Assembly: GCA_021555075.1 (NCBI GenBank)
Contig: JAKGBX010000005.1
Location: 1-64,000, forward strand
Reading direction: 5' to 3'
From: Rhodobacteraceae bacterium LMO-JJ12
GTDB taxonomy: Bacteria; Pseudomonadota; Alphaproteobacteria; Rhodobacterales; Rhodobacteraceae
Length of the DNA: 64,000 bases
Shown here: piece after piece, positions 25,731 through 33,707 of the stretch
Position numbering within the stretch: the first letter of the stretch is position 1
How the letters are laid out: each line of letters opens with the position of its first letter
Translations under genes and position numbers: made by a program
The notes under the pieces: model-generated
The model's database searches: none
Seen by the model: the letters and a program-made list of their open reading frames with translations, nothing else
What the model was told of the DNA's origin: nothing

Positions 25731-26999
25731 CTGGAGCAAGAGAGAGGTTTCGATCCGTTCTGCGATGGCTGAGACGATAGCGAGGCCAAGCCCGCTACCA
25801 TCAGTTTTTGCATCTGCCCTCTCGAAGCGCCCTGTCAGGCGTTCGAGTGTTTCGGTTGCTACCGCGGGGCCCTCGTTCGCCACGATCAACTGCCCCTCGC
25901 TCGTGAGTGTAACCGCGACTGGGGCATTCTGCGCCCCGTGGCGTAGGGCGTTTTCCACCAGATTCCGGCACAGAATTCCTAATGCGTCGGGGTCGATATC
26001 AGACAAGACAGGCGTGTCCGGCAAGTTCAACGTAAGGCGCCCGTTCTCTGTGGTGCGCGCGATATCTTCCACCACGACCCGAGTGATGGTTCTGACATCA
26101 GCGCTCTGGTCCATCCGAAGTCTACCGCCTTCCGCCCGCGCAAGCTGCAGGAGACGCTCGGAAAGCCGAGTGAGACGCTTGAGCGTTGCCTCGATCTCGG
26201 CGGCACGGGCGTCGATGGTCGGATCTTTGGTCTCTGACCGCAGTCGCTGCGCCTGGGCGATAGCGCCCGCCAATGGTGTCCTTAGTTCATGAGCCGCATT
26301 GGCTGCAAAACTTCGCTCAGCCTCGAACGCGTCGCGCAACCGAGCCAAAAGGCTGTTCAAGGTTGCGGCCAGCGGTCCGATTTCGGTCGGCAGGTCGGCC
26401 GCGGGTACTTCTGACAGGTCGCGCACGCCGCGCGCTTCAAGCCGCGTACGGAACCGATGGAGAGGGGCGAGGCTAAAGCGCACAGCGAGAATAATCGACG
26501 CGAGCGCCAACGGCAGCACGACCAGCAGCGGCAGGCCGAGGCCCATCTGGATTTCAAGAGCAACCGATGCGCGATGCGCCAACGGTTCGGCCACGGTGAT
26601 GCTGATCGTCCCCTGGAGCGCCGCGTCGCTGTAGAGGCGATGTGTGGCGTTCTGCCCAAATCCCGGCCCGTCGTATGGAGGGAACACGGCAGGGTCCGCC
26701 GCATGGGATTGCAGCAAAATGCGTCCCTCGGCATCGCGTACGATGTAGGTGAAGAACTCGTCATGCTCCCGGATCGGCGCGAGGCGCTGCGTCACACCCT
26801 GATCTTCTCGGCCGACGATGTCGGTCACGGCCAGCGGAAGGATGCGCTCGGCGGTTTCGCGCAGGGCGCTGTCGAAGACCTCGTCCATCTCGCCCCGAAC
26901 GATCACCGCGGTAACCGTGGCGGCGGCGAGCCAGAGGATCGTCAGCACAAGGCCGAGTGACAAGCCGAGCCGTACCTGAAGGCTGGATGGCCACATCAT
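25632..26999 (-). CDS. Sensor histidine kinase of the PepSY/flavin module
   Basis: The 455-residue kinase has an N-terminal helix (residues 10-34), a periplasmic sensor region (35-150), a second helix (153-175), a HAMP-like linker, HisKA (FAANAAHELRTPL, phosphorylated H237) and HATPase_c (NLVENALRHG, DGSGLGLAI). ATG 26999 overlaps the response-regulator stop by four bases. It is encoded divergently from the PepSY operon that it likely controls. The 3' end overlaps the remnant of a disrupted backbone gene. Confidence 0.92.
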   Translation of the reverse strand: MMWPSSLQVRLGLSLGLVLTILWLAAATVTAVIVRGEMDEVFDSALRETAERILPLAVTDIVGREDQGVTQRLAPIREHDEFFTYIVRDAEGRILLQSHAADPAVFPPYDGPGFGQNATHRLYSDAALQGTISITVAEPLAHRASVALEIQMGLGLPLLVVLPLALASIILAVRFSLAPLHRFRTRLEARGVRDLSEVPAADLPTEIGPLAATLNSLLARLRDAFEAERSFAANAAHELRTPLAGAIAQAQRLRSETKDPTIDARAAEIEATLKRLTRLSERLLQLARAEGGRLRMDQSADVRTITRVVVEDIARTTENGRLTLNLPDTPVLSDIDPDALGILCRNLVENALRHGAQNAPVAVTLTSEGQLIVANEGPAVATETLERLTGRFERADAKTDGSGLGLAIVSAIAERIETSLLLQSPRPGETSGFQASVRLPTDAPNAHVKDREHWP

Positions 27000-27655
27000 G
27001 GCTTGCCCAGCCGGTAACCCATGCCGCGCTCGGTCTCGATGATGGCGCTCCCCAGTTTCTTGCGCAGGCGGCTCACGTGCACCTCGATGGTGTTGCTCTC
27101 GACTTCGGCGTCGAAAGCGTAGAGCTTCTCCTCCAACTGCGCCTTGGACAGGAGCTGCCCGGGACGCGCCAGGAAGGCCTCGAAGAGCGCCCATTCCCGC
27201 GCCGTCAGCGGCACATGTCTGCCATCCCGATGGACGCTGCGCGCGGCAAGGTCGATGTCGAGCGGTCCGTGGGTCAGGATCGGGTTGGGGTTGCCGCTGT
27301 AGCGCCGCGCGACCGATCCGATCCGTGCCGACAGTTCCGACAGGTCGAAGGGCTTCACAAGATAGTCGTCAGCGCCCGCATTGAGGCCTTCGATCCTATC
27401 GGACACCTGGTCGAGCGCCGTCAGGATGATGACCGGCGTCACGTCTCCACGCGTCCTGAGGCCCTTGAGGAACCCGATACCACGTCCGTCTGGCAGCATG
27501 AGGTCGAGCAGGAGCAGGTCGTAAGAGGTTGCGCTCATCGCGTCTGCCGCCGCGTCTAGCCGCGTGACCCAGTCTACTGACTGGCCATCAGCTGCGATCT
27601 GGTCGCGCACGGCAGCGCCAAGAGTCGTGTCGTCCTCGATCAGCAATATGCGCAT
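26996..27655 (-). CDS. OmpR-family response regulator of the PepSY/flavin module
   Basis: The 219-residue protein has a receiver domain (D8, D9, phospho-acceptor D51 in LLLLDLMLPDGRG, KPFDLSEL) and a winged helix (LTAREWALFEAFL ... NTIEVHVSRLRKKLG). ATG 27655 gives the canonical MRILLIEDD start; upstream in-frame codons are not conserved in character. A tandem CTGAC/CTGAA motif lies in the divergent region (27699-27715) and again before the second PepSY gene (29546-29562), so these are likely its binding sites. Confidence 0.93.
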   Translation of the reverse strand: MRILLIEDDTTLGAAVRDQIAADGQSVDWVTRLDAAADAMSATSYDLLLLDLMLPDGRGIGFLKGLRTRGDVTPVIILTALDQVSDRIEGLNAGADDYLVKPFDLSELSARIGSVARRYSGNPNPILTHGPLDIDLAARSVHRDGRHVPLTAREWALFEAFLARPGQLLSKAQLEEKLYAFDAEVESNTIEVHVSRLRKKLGSAIIETERGMGYRLGKP

Positions 27656-27698
27656 GGTCGTACCCGTCCTTTCCTGATGTCCCTCCATGATCCGTCTG

Positions 27699-27754
27699 GC
27701 TGACACGAAGCTGAAGCTTGTGGGTCGAGCCCCTTCAGGCTGCCGTCAGCTTCG
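27699..27754. promoter_or_regulatory. Candidate response-regulator binding region upstream of PepSY operon
   Basis: GCTGAC (27699-27704) and GCTGAA (27710-27715) form a direct repeat with an 11-bp period. A CGAAGCTGA/TCAGCTTCG inverted repeat spans 27706-27714 and 27746-27754. The same AAGCTGAAGC core recurs at 29555-29564. The site lies between the regulator (minus) and the first PepSY gene (plus). Confidence 0.55.
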
Positions 27755-27800
27755 CGGCGCATGAATGGCATCAAGAGGCGAGCCACTAGGAGTGTGCCCC

Positions 27801-28118
27801 ATGAAGAAGACATTGACAATTATCGGCTTTCTCGCGGTCTTTACGGCCGGCGCGGCGCTGGCTGACGACGATTGCTTCGTGCCGATGGCCGACTGGCAGC
27901 CGCGCGATGCTGTTGCCATGCTGGCCGAGGAAAATGGTTGGACGGTGCGCCGGATCAAGATCGATGACGGCTGCTACGAGATCGACGGGAGGGATGCCGA
28001 GGGGCGTGCGATCGAGGTGACTGTCCACCCGGCCACGCTGGAGGTAATCGAGTTCGAGTACGAGGACGACGAGGATGATCGCCGCGAGCGGGATCACGAG
28101 AGACGCGACGATGACTGA
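27801..28118 (+). CDS. Secreted PepSY-domain protein
   Basis: The 105-residue protein has a signal peptide (cleavage after ALA, residue about 21) and a PepSY_2-type fold (QPRDAVAMLAEENGWTVRRIKIDDGCYEIDGRDAEGRAIEV), then a strongly acidic/basic tail (DDEDDRRERDHERRDDD). Such small PepSY proteins sit with two-component and flavocytochrome genes, probably as periplasmic partners. It overlaps the downstream reductase start by 8 bases. A close paralogue lies at 29641-30021. Confidence 0.88.
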   Translation: MKKTLTIIGFLAVFTAGAALADDDCFVPMADWQPRDAVAMLAEENGWTVRRIKIDDGCYEIDGRDAEGRAIEVTVHPATLEVIEFEYEDDEDDRRERDHERRDDD

Positions 28119-29460
28119 TGCAGCGCGTCGCGACGGTATTGTCCCGGTGCCGAGCCTGCCGCCACTCTCCCGGCTTTCCCTAAACTCTCCTCTAGCCCTG
28201 ACGGGCCCGGTGCTGGTTGCGTTGCCATGCCTGCTGGCGGCTTTGCTCGGTTTCAACACCTATGCGACTTATGGTGCGGATGCCGCGCTCGGCATCGCCG
28301 TCGGGGCCGCGGCAGTTGTCGCGATGGCACAGACCCTGATCCTCGCCGCACGGCCGCCGCTGGTGGAGCCGTTGTTCGGCGGTCTCGATCGCATGTACCG
28401 GGTCCACAAGTGGCTTGGTATTTCCGCAATGGTCCTGATGATCCTGCACCAGCAGATCGAGCCGGATTTCGAGCGTTTGGTGCGTGAAACCTCCCTTGGT
28501 GAACTTGGTGAAGAGGCGGGCGAACTTGCCTTCAACGCGCTTCTTGCCCTGGTTGCTGTCAGCTGGTTCCGGAGATTGCCCTTCACCCCACTGGAAATCC
28601 CCTATCAAATCTGGCGGTTCAGCCATCGTTTCATGGGGGCCCTTTTTGCAATCGTGGTCTTTCACCAGTTCTTCGTCGACCTGCCGACAGAGGTAGATCC
28701 ATCGCTCTCGGTGCTTCTGAACACATTCGGCATCGCCGGAGTGATCGCGTGGATATTCACCGAGCTGGTCGCCCCGTACCTGCGGCGTAGAGAATTCACC
28801 GTCACAGAGATCAGCCAGACCAAGGACACCACCACGCTAACCCTCCGCCCCGAGGGGCGGGCCATGCGGTGGCGGCCGGGGCAATTCGCCTTCTTCCGCG
28901 CGCCAGAGGCAGGACTGTCCGAGCCGCACCCTTTCACGATTGCCAGCGCCCCGCGCCCTGACGGCACCCTGACGTTCTGCATCAGGGGGTTGGGTGGCTG
29001 GACACGAAGCCTGCCCGCCATCTTGCGGACCGGAACGCGCGTGCAGGTCGAAGGGCCATATGGACGGTTCAATTTCCGCAAGGGCGGTGCGCGCCAAATA
29101 TGGCTTGCCGGCGGCATCGGTATCACGCCGTTCCTCGCCTGGGCGGAAAGCCTGACAGAGGCGGAGAGTCGCGACATTCACCTCATCTACTGCGTTCCGA
29201 CACAAGAGGAGGCGATTGGCGTAGAGACGTTGCGCGCTGCGGCTGCCCGCAACCCGAGGTTCAGTTTCGAGGTGGTCGTTACGACGCGCGATGGCAGGCT
29301 CACGGCCGAGCGCCTGATTGGCGCGGTCCCTTTCGCGATCCGGCAAGCCGATCTGTGGTTCTGCGGCCCAACCGGTCTGAAGGACGGGATTCTCAAGGGC
29401 TTGAAAGCACAAGGCCAAACGCCTCGCCGTGTCCGCTTCGAGCAGTTCGAATTCACCTGA
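28111..29460 (+). CDS. Ferric-reductase-like flavocytochrome
   Basis: The 449-residue protein has a ferric-reductase-type membrane domain with two His pairs suited to bind two haems b (H99/H113 and H172/H185). A ferredoxin-reductase unit follows, with FAD motif HPFTIAS and NAD(P)-binding motif GGIGITPFLAW plus the C-terminal FCGP. It should carry electrons from NAD(P)H across the membrane to an extracytosolic acceptor such as ferric iron or a flavoprotein. It is translationally coupled to the first PepSY gene. Confidence 0.88.
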   Translation: MTDAARRDGIVPVPSLPPLSRLSLNSPLALTGPVLVALPCLLAALLGFNTYATYGADAALGIAVGAAAVVAMAQTLILAARPPLVEPLFGGLDRMYRVHKWLGISAMVLMILHQQIEPDFERLVRETSLGELGEEAGELAFNALLALVAVSWFRRLPFTPLEIPYQIWRFSHRFMGALFAIVVFHQFFVDLPTEVDPSLSVLLNTFGIAGVIAWIFTELVAPYLRRREFTVTEISQTKDTTTLTLRPEGRAMRWRPGQFAFFRAPEAGLSEPHPFTIASAPRPDGTLTFCIRGLGGWTRSLPAILRTGTRVQVEGPYGRFNFRKGGARQIWLAGGIGITPFLAWAESLTEAESRDIHLIYCVPTQEEAIGVETLRAAAARNPRFSFEVVVTTRDGRLTAERLIGAVPFAIRQADLWFCGPTGLKDGILKGLKAQGQTPRRVRFEQFEFT

Positions 29461-29545
29461 ACGCGGGGCAGGGCGTATAGCCATGCCAGCCCTGTAGCCT
29501 GCGCTCGCATCTTTTTGGCCCCGTCATCATCGGCGGGGCCATTTT

Positions 29546-29562
29546 CCTGACGGCAAGCTGAA
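29546..29562. promoter_or_regulatory. Second CTGAC/CTGAA tandem repeat
   Basis: CCTGAC (29546-29551) and GCTGAA (29557-29562) repeat with an 11-bp period and share the AAGCTGAAGC core with the site at 27708-27717. It lies 79 bases before the second PepSY gene, in the 180-base gap after the ferric reductase gene. A second promoter controlled by the same regulator is likely. Confidence 0.5.
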
Positions 29563-29640
29563 GCAGGAATCGCTGGGGCGTCAGGATGCCCTCAGGTCGG
29601 GGTGCCAGATTGGTCTCATCAAACGAAAGGACCCCTTGCC

Positions 29641-30021
29641 ATGAAAAAGACCCTGACCGCCCTTGCCCTGATCGCACTTTTGCCCGCCGGCGCTGCGCTG
29701 GCCGACGACGATGATTGCAATGCGCCCCGTGACCAGTGGCAGCCGCGCGAGGCCGCCATGCAGATGGCCGAACAGAACGGTTGGACGGTGCGCGACTTCG
29801 AGATCGACGACGGCTGCTACGAAATCGAAGGCCGAGACCAGAATGGCCGCGAGATCGAGGTGAAGTTCGATCCGGCGACGCTGCAGATCGTCGAGATGGA
29901 CTACGAGGATGATGACGACGACCGCGGTGGCGCCCGCAATCCCGCGCCCGCTGGAACGGTCGCTCCTCCGCAGAACGGCCTCTTCGGAAACGGCGCCCCT
30001 CCGCAGGTTCAGGTGAACTGA
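29641..30021 (+). CDS. Secreted PepSY-domain protein, paralogue
   Basis: The 126-residue protein has a signal peptide (MKKTLTALALIALLPAGAALA) and the same core as the first PepSY protein (QPREAAMQMAEQNGWTVRDFEIDDGCYEIEGRDQNGREIEV). It ends with a Pro/Gly/Asn-rich tail (APPQNGLFGNGAPPQ). The two genes are recent-looking duplicates that flank the flavocytochrome. A GAAAGGA ribosome-binding site precedes the ATG. Confidence 0.87.
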   Translation: MKKTLTALALIALLPAGAALADDDDCNAPRDQWQPREAAMQMAEQNGWTVRDFEIDDGCYEIEGRDQNGREIEVKFDPATLQIVEMDYEDDDDDRGGARNPAPAGTVAPPQNGLFGNGAPPQVQVN

Positions 30022-30056
30022 ACAGCTCCGAAGCACCCTGAACAAGGATCATTCCC

Positions 30057-30527
30057 ATGAAATCACTTCTCGCAACGCTCGCGCTTACCACCGCACTCAC
30101 GCTTCCCGGCCTCGCTATGGCACGGCCCGTGACGCTCACAACCACCCTTAACAACTATGGTGGCGACGGCGCTTACCTCGCGCTTTACGTTACCGACGCC
30201 TCGGGCGCCTATGTCGGCAGTCTCTGGATGGCTGGTGGCAAGTCCAAGTACTACGAGCATCTGAGCGACTGGTACCGTGCCACGGGCGGCGATACCGCGC
30301 AGGTAAACGGTATCACCGGCGCCAGCGTCGGCGCGGGCCGCAGTCTCGAGATCACGCTCGATCTGGCCGACGCGCTGTTCGATGCGGGCTACACGCTGCA
30401 CATCGACGCGGCAGTCGAGGATATGCGCGACAGCCCGAACGAGGTGGCCGTGCCGCTGACGACGGCGGGCGCGGGCACGCCGGTGAGCGGGCGGCGCTAC
30501 ATCGCCAACTTCTCCTACGACATGTGA
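30057..30527 (+). CDS. DUF2271 secreted protein with flavinylation motif
   Basis: The 156-residue protein has a signal peptide (cleaved after AMA, residue about 22) and a DUF2271 fold. At residues 84-90 the sequence NGITGAS fits the ApbE target pattern [DN]-G-x-[ST]-G-A-[ST], so S90 could carry covalent FMN. ApbE is encoded two genes downstream. Extracytosolic flavinylated DUF2271 proteins are known partners of PepSY-type membrane reductases. The next gene begins 11 bases after the stop. Confidence 0.82.
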   Translation: MKSLLATLALTTALTLPGLAMARPVTLTTTLNNYGGDGAYLALYVTDASGAYVGSLWMAGGKSKYYEHLSDWYRATGGDTAQVNGITGASVGAGRSLEITLDLADALFDAGYTLHIDAAVEDMRDSPNEVAVPLTTAGAGTPVSGRRYIANFSYDM

Positions 30528-30538
30528 GGGGCAGGGCC

Positions 30539-32746
30539 ATGATCCGTACACTCCATCGCTGGCCGGGTCTTCTGGCACTCGCGCTCGTCACGATCCTGAG
30601 CCTGAGCGGCGCTGCGCTCTCGGTCTTTCCGGCAGTCGAGCGCATCACCGCGCCGCAGGTGGAGACTGGCCTGACAGTCGCCACCCTCGCGGAGCGCATC
30701 CAGGTCGTCTATCCGGGCGTCGAGCAGATCCGGCGGTCGCCCTCCGGTCGGATCACCGCCTATTGGTTCGATCAGGGCGCGCCGGGTGCTGCCGTGATCG
30801 ACCCGGCGACGGGCGCGGGCGTGGCCTCGGCCGACCCGAACCAGGCGCTTCGCTGGCTCACCAACTTTCATCGCTCGCTCTTCCTCGGGGATGGCGGGCG
30901 CATCGCCATGGCCGCCGGGGCCGCGGCGATGCTGGTCCTCTCGCTCTCGGGTGCTATGCTGGTCGTGCGACGGGCGGGCGGATGGCGGCACTGGTTCGCG
31001 TCCTTGCGCGGTCCGTTCACGGGCAGGCTGCATGTCGAGATCGCCCGGATCGCCGTCATCGGCCTCGTTCTGTCCTCCACCACCGCCCTCTGGATGACAG
31101 CCTCCACCTTCGATCTTTTGCCGGACGGTGGCGTCCTGCCGGCTGATCCCACCGAAGTGAGCGGAGAGATTGGGTTCGCTCTCGATCAGATGGCCACGCT
31201 GCTGCAGACGCCCGTCGCCGAGCTGCGCGAACTGAGCTTTCCCTATCCCGGCGATGCGACGGACGTGTTCACACTGAAGACCGACCGGGGCACCGGCTAT
31301 CTTGACCAGGGAACCGGCGCGCTCGTGGCATGGGCCGACCTGACCGGGTGGGAGCGCGTCTCGGAAACCATTTACATGCTGCACACGGGGCAGGGGGCCG
31401 CGATGCTCGGCCTTGTGCTCGGGATGATGGCGCTCGGAGTGCCGGCGATGGGCGTGACCGGCGTCTTGATCTGGCTTGCCGGGCGGCGCGGGCGGCCGCG
31501 CATCCGGGGCAACCAGCCCGCGGGCCGTGCCGAGACGATCATTCTTGTCGGCAGCGAGGGTGGCAGCACCTGGGGCTTCGCCGCGACCCTGCATGCCGCG
31601 CTGACGGCAGCGGGGCAGGGCGTCCATGTTGGCCCGATGTCGGGCTTCGCACCAGAGCGCTACGCCCGTGCAGAGCGCATCATCGTCCTCGCCGCGACTT
31701 ATGGCGATGGCGCGGCGCCCGCCTCGGCCAAGGGGCTCCTCGACCGGATGAACGCGTCGGCCCCTGCGCCTGATATCCCGATGGCCCTGCTCGGCTTCGG
31801 CGACCGCAGCTTTCCGTCCTATTGCGCCTTCGCCAAGGCCGTTGCGGCAGCGGCGCAGGCGAAGGGCTGGGCCGAACTCATGCCGCTGGACACGATCGAC
31901 CGCCAATCGCCACAGGATTTCGCGCGCTGGGGCCGAGCTCTTGGCGAGGTGCTTGGCATCTCTCTCGAGCTTTCTCACCAGCCCGTTTCGCCGCGCACCG
32001 AAACATTGACCCTCGTCTCGCGGCGCAACTACGGGGCCGAGATGCAGGCGGGGGCCGCGATCCTGCGCTTCGCCCTGCCGCGCGCAACGCCGTGGCAACG
32101 GCTGACGGGCACGGGCTTCGCACGGTTCCAGGCGGGCGACCTGATCGGCGTCCTGCCGCAGGGCAGCCCGATGCCGCGCCTCTATTCGCTGGCCTCGGGC
32201 CGGCGCGACGGGTTCGTCGAGATCGTGGTGCGCAAGCATCCGGGCGGTCTGGCCTCGGGCCAGCTGACCGCGCTGGAACCGGGCGATACGGTCCGGGCCT
32301 TCCTGCGGCGCAATCCCGGCTTTGACGCCGGTCGCGGTCTCACCCCGCTGATCCTGATCGGGGCGGGCACCGGCATCGGGCCGCTGGCGGGCTTCATCCG
32401 CGGCAATGCGCGGCACAGGCCCGTGCACCTGTTTTTCGGGATGCGGCATGCGGACAGCGATTTCTTCTATGGCGAAGAGATGCCCGGCTGGCAGGCTGAG
32501 GGGCGGTTGACCCGGCTTGTCACCGCCGTCTCGCGCGGCGCGCGGCGCAGTTATGTGCAGGACGCCTTGCGCGCCGACGCGGCGCAGGTGGCCCGGCTTA
32601 TCTGCGACGGGGCGCGTGTGATGGTCTGCGGCGGGCGCGACATGGCCACGGGCGTGAGCGATGCGTTGGCCGAGATACTCGCACCTGCCGGGCTTACGCC
32701 CGCAGTCCTAAAGGCAGAGGGGCGGTATGTCGAAGATGTCTACTGA
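30539..32746 (+). CDS. PepSY-TM / flavodoxin / NADPH reductase fusion
   Basis: The 735-residue fusion starts with a PepSY-TM membrane domain of about four helices (HRWPGLLALALVTILSLSGAAL, FHRSLFLGDGGR, LHTGQGAAMLGLVLGMMALG). A flavodoxin-like domain (VGSEGGSTWGFAATL, AATYGDGAAP, GFGDRSF) and a CysJ-like FAD/NAD(P) reductase domain (RLYSLASG, GAGTGIGPLAGFI, VMVCGGRDMATGV) follow. It can take electrons from NADPH through FAD and FMN to haem in the membrane and then to the flavinylated DUF2271 protein. ATG 30539 is preferred over the in-frame GTG at 30524. It overlaps apbE by 20 bases. Confidence 0.88.
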   Translation: MIRTLHRWPGLLALALVTILSLSGAALSVFPAVERITAPQVETGLTVATLAERIQVVYPGVEQIRRSPSGRITAYWFDQGAPGAAVIDPATGAGVASADPNQALRWLTNFHRSLFLGDGGRIAMAAGAAAMLVLSLSGAMLVVRRAGGWRHWFASLRGPFTGRLHVEIARIAVIGLVLSSTTALWMTASTFDLLPDGGVLPADPTEVSGEIGFALDQMATLLQTPVAELRELSFPYPGDATDVFTLKTDRGTGYLDQGTGALVAWADLTGWERVSETIYMLHTGQGAAMLGLVLGMMALGVPAMGVTGVLIWLAGRRGRPRIRGNQPAGRAETIILVGSEGGSTWGFAATLHAALTAAGQGVHVGPMSGFAPERYARAERIIVLAATYGDGAAPASAKGLLDRMNASAPAPDIPMALLGFGDRSFPSYCAFAKAVAAAAQAKGWAELMPLDTIDRQSPQDFARWGRALGEVLGISLELSHQPVSPRTETLTLVSRRNYGAEMQAGAAILRFALPRATPWQRLTGTGFARFQAGDLIGVLPQGSPMPRLYSLASGRRDGFVEIVVRKHPGGLASGQLTALEPGDTVRAFLRRNPGFDAGRGLTPLILIGAGTGIGPLAGFIRGNARHRPVHLFFGMRHADSDFFYGEEMPGWQAEGRLTRLVTAVSRGARRSYVQDALRADAAQVARLICDGARVMVCGGRDMATGVSDALAEILAPAGLTPAVLKAEGRYVEDVY

Positions 32747-33707
32747 GCGCGCGCGCATCGCCCTGAACGGCCCCGCCATGGGCACGCGCTGGTCGGCGCT
32801 GTTCTTCGCGGATCGGGTCCGCGACACGGATGCAATTCGTGCCGCCCTTCAGGCGGCTGTCGACGAGGTGGACACGCAGATGTCGATGTGGAACGCGGAG
32901 AGCGCGCTCATGCGGATCAATGCGGCGCCGGTGGGCGATTGGGTGGTGGTGCCGGAGCAACTGCGGGCGGTCCTGCGCCTCGGGCTCGAGATCGGGCGTG
33001 CCTCGGGCGGGGCCTTCGATATCGGCATGGGCGATGCGGTGACGGCCTGGGGTTTCGGGCCCGGGGCCGCCGCGCCCGAGGGTATCCGCGCCGCGATGGA
33101 CGCCCCCCGCCGCCCGGCTCAGGAGGTGCTGGAGATCGAGGGGATGCAGTTGCGCAAGACCGCGCCCGTCGCGCTGGACCTGAACGGCATCGCCAAGGGC
33201 CACGGTGTCGACCGGCTCGCCGAGACCTTGCGCGATCATGGGATTGCCGACGCCCTTGTCGGCATCGACGGTGAGATGCGTGCCATGGGCCTGCGCCCCG
33301 ATGGCGAGGCATGGATCATCGCGGTAGAAGCGCCGGACCCTGATCGCCGGACGCCGCATTCGGTTCTGGCGCTGCAGGACGCCGCCGTCGCGACCTCCGG
33401 TGACTACCGCCATTGGGTCGAGGTGCATGGGCGCCGCCTGTCGCATACCATGGATCCGAGACGTGGCGCGCCGCTGATCGCCTCGCCGGCCTCCGTCACC
33501 GTCGTGGCCCGCACCTGTGCCGAGGCCGACGCCTGGGCGACGGCGCTGATGGTGCTCGGTGCGGAGAGGGGTGCGGACCTCGCAAGACAACGTGGACTCG
33601 ACGCCCTGTTTCTTCTGCGCGATGATGAAGGGAATGCAATGGGCGTGGGAGTCGGGCGTCTTTTTTCCGAAGAACCAGCGGCAATCGCCTCAGCCGGGGG
33701 AAGATGA
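32727..33707 (+). CDS. apbE: FAD:protein FMN transferase ApbE
   Basis: The 326-residue protein carries ApbE motifs: MGTRWSALFF, SGGAFDIGMG, LDLNGIAKGHGVDRLAE, ATSGDYRHW and SHTMDPRRGAP (Mg and FAD site). It attaches FMN to Thr/Ser in [DN]GxxGA[ST] motifs of exported proteins. No typical signal peptide or lipobox is seen, so the export route of this copy is unclear. Its likely target is the DUF2271 protein in the same operon. It overlaps the P1B ATPase gene by four bases. Confidence 0.92.
   Translation: MSKMSTERARIALNGPAMGTRWSALFFADRVRDTDAIRAALQAAVDEVDTQMSMWNAESALMRINAAPVGDWVVVPEQLRAVLRLGLEIGRASGGAFDIGMGDAVTAWGFGPGAAAPEGIRAAMDAPRRPAQEVLEIEGMQLRKTAPVALDLNGIAKGHGVDRLAETLRDHGIADALVGIDGEMRAMGLRPDGEAWIIAVEAPDPDRRTPHSVLALQDAAVATSGDYRHWVEVHGRRLSHTMDPRRGAPLIASPASVTVVARTCAEADAWATALMVLGAERGADLARQRGLDALFLLRDDEGNAMGVGVGRLFSEEPAAIASAGGR

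Noticed and set aside
30515-32449. A 644-codon open frame on the minus strand
   Set aside because: It lies antisense to the PepSY-TM/flavodoxin/reductase gene, is Arg/Gly/Pro-rich low-complexity sequence and has no family signal.
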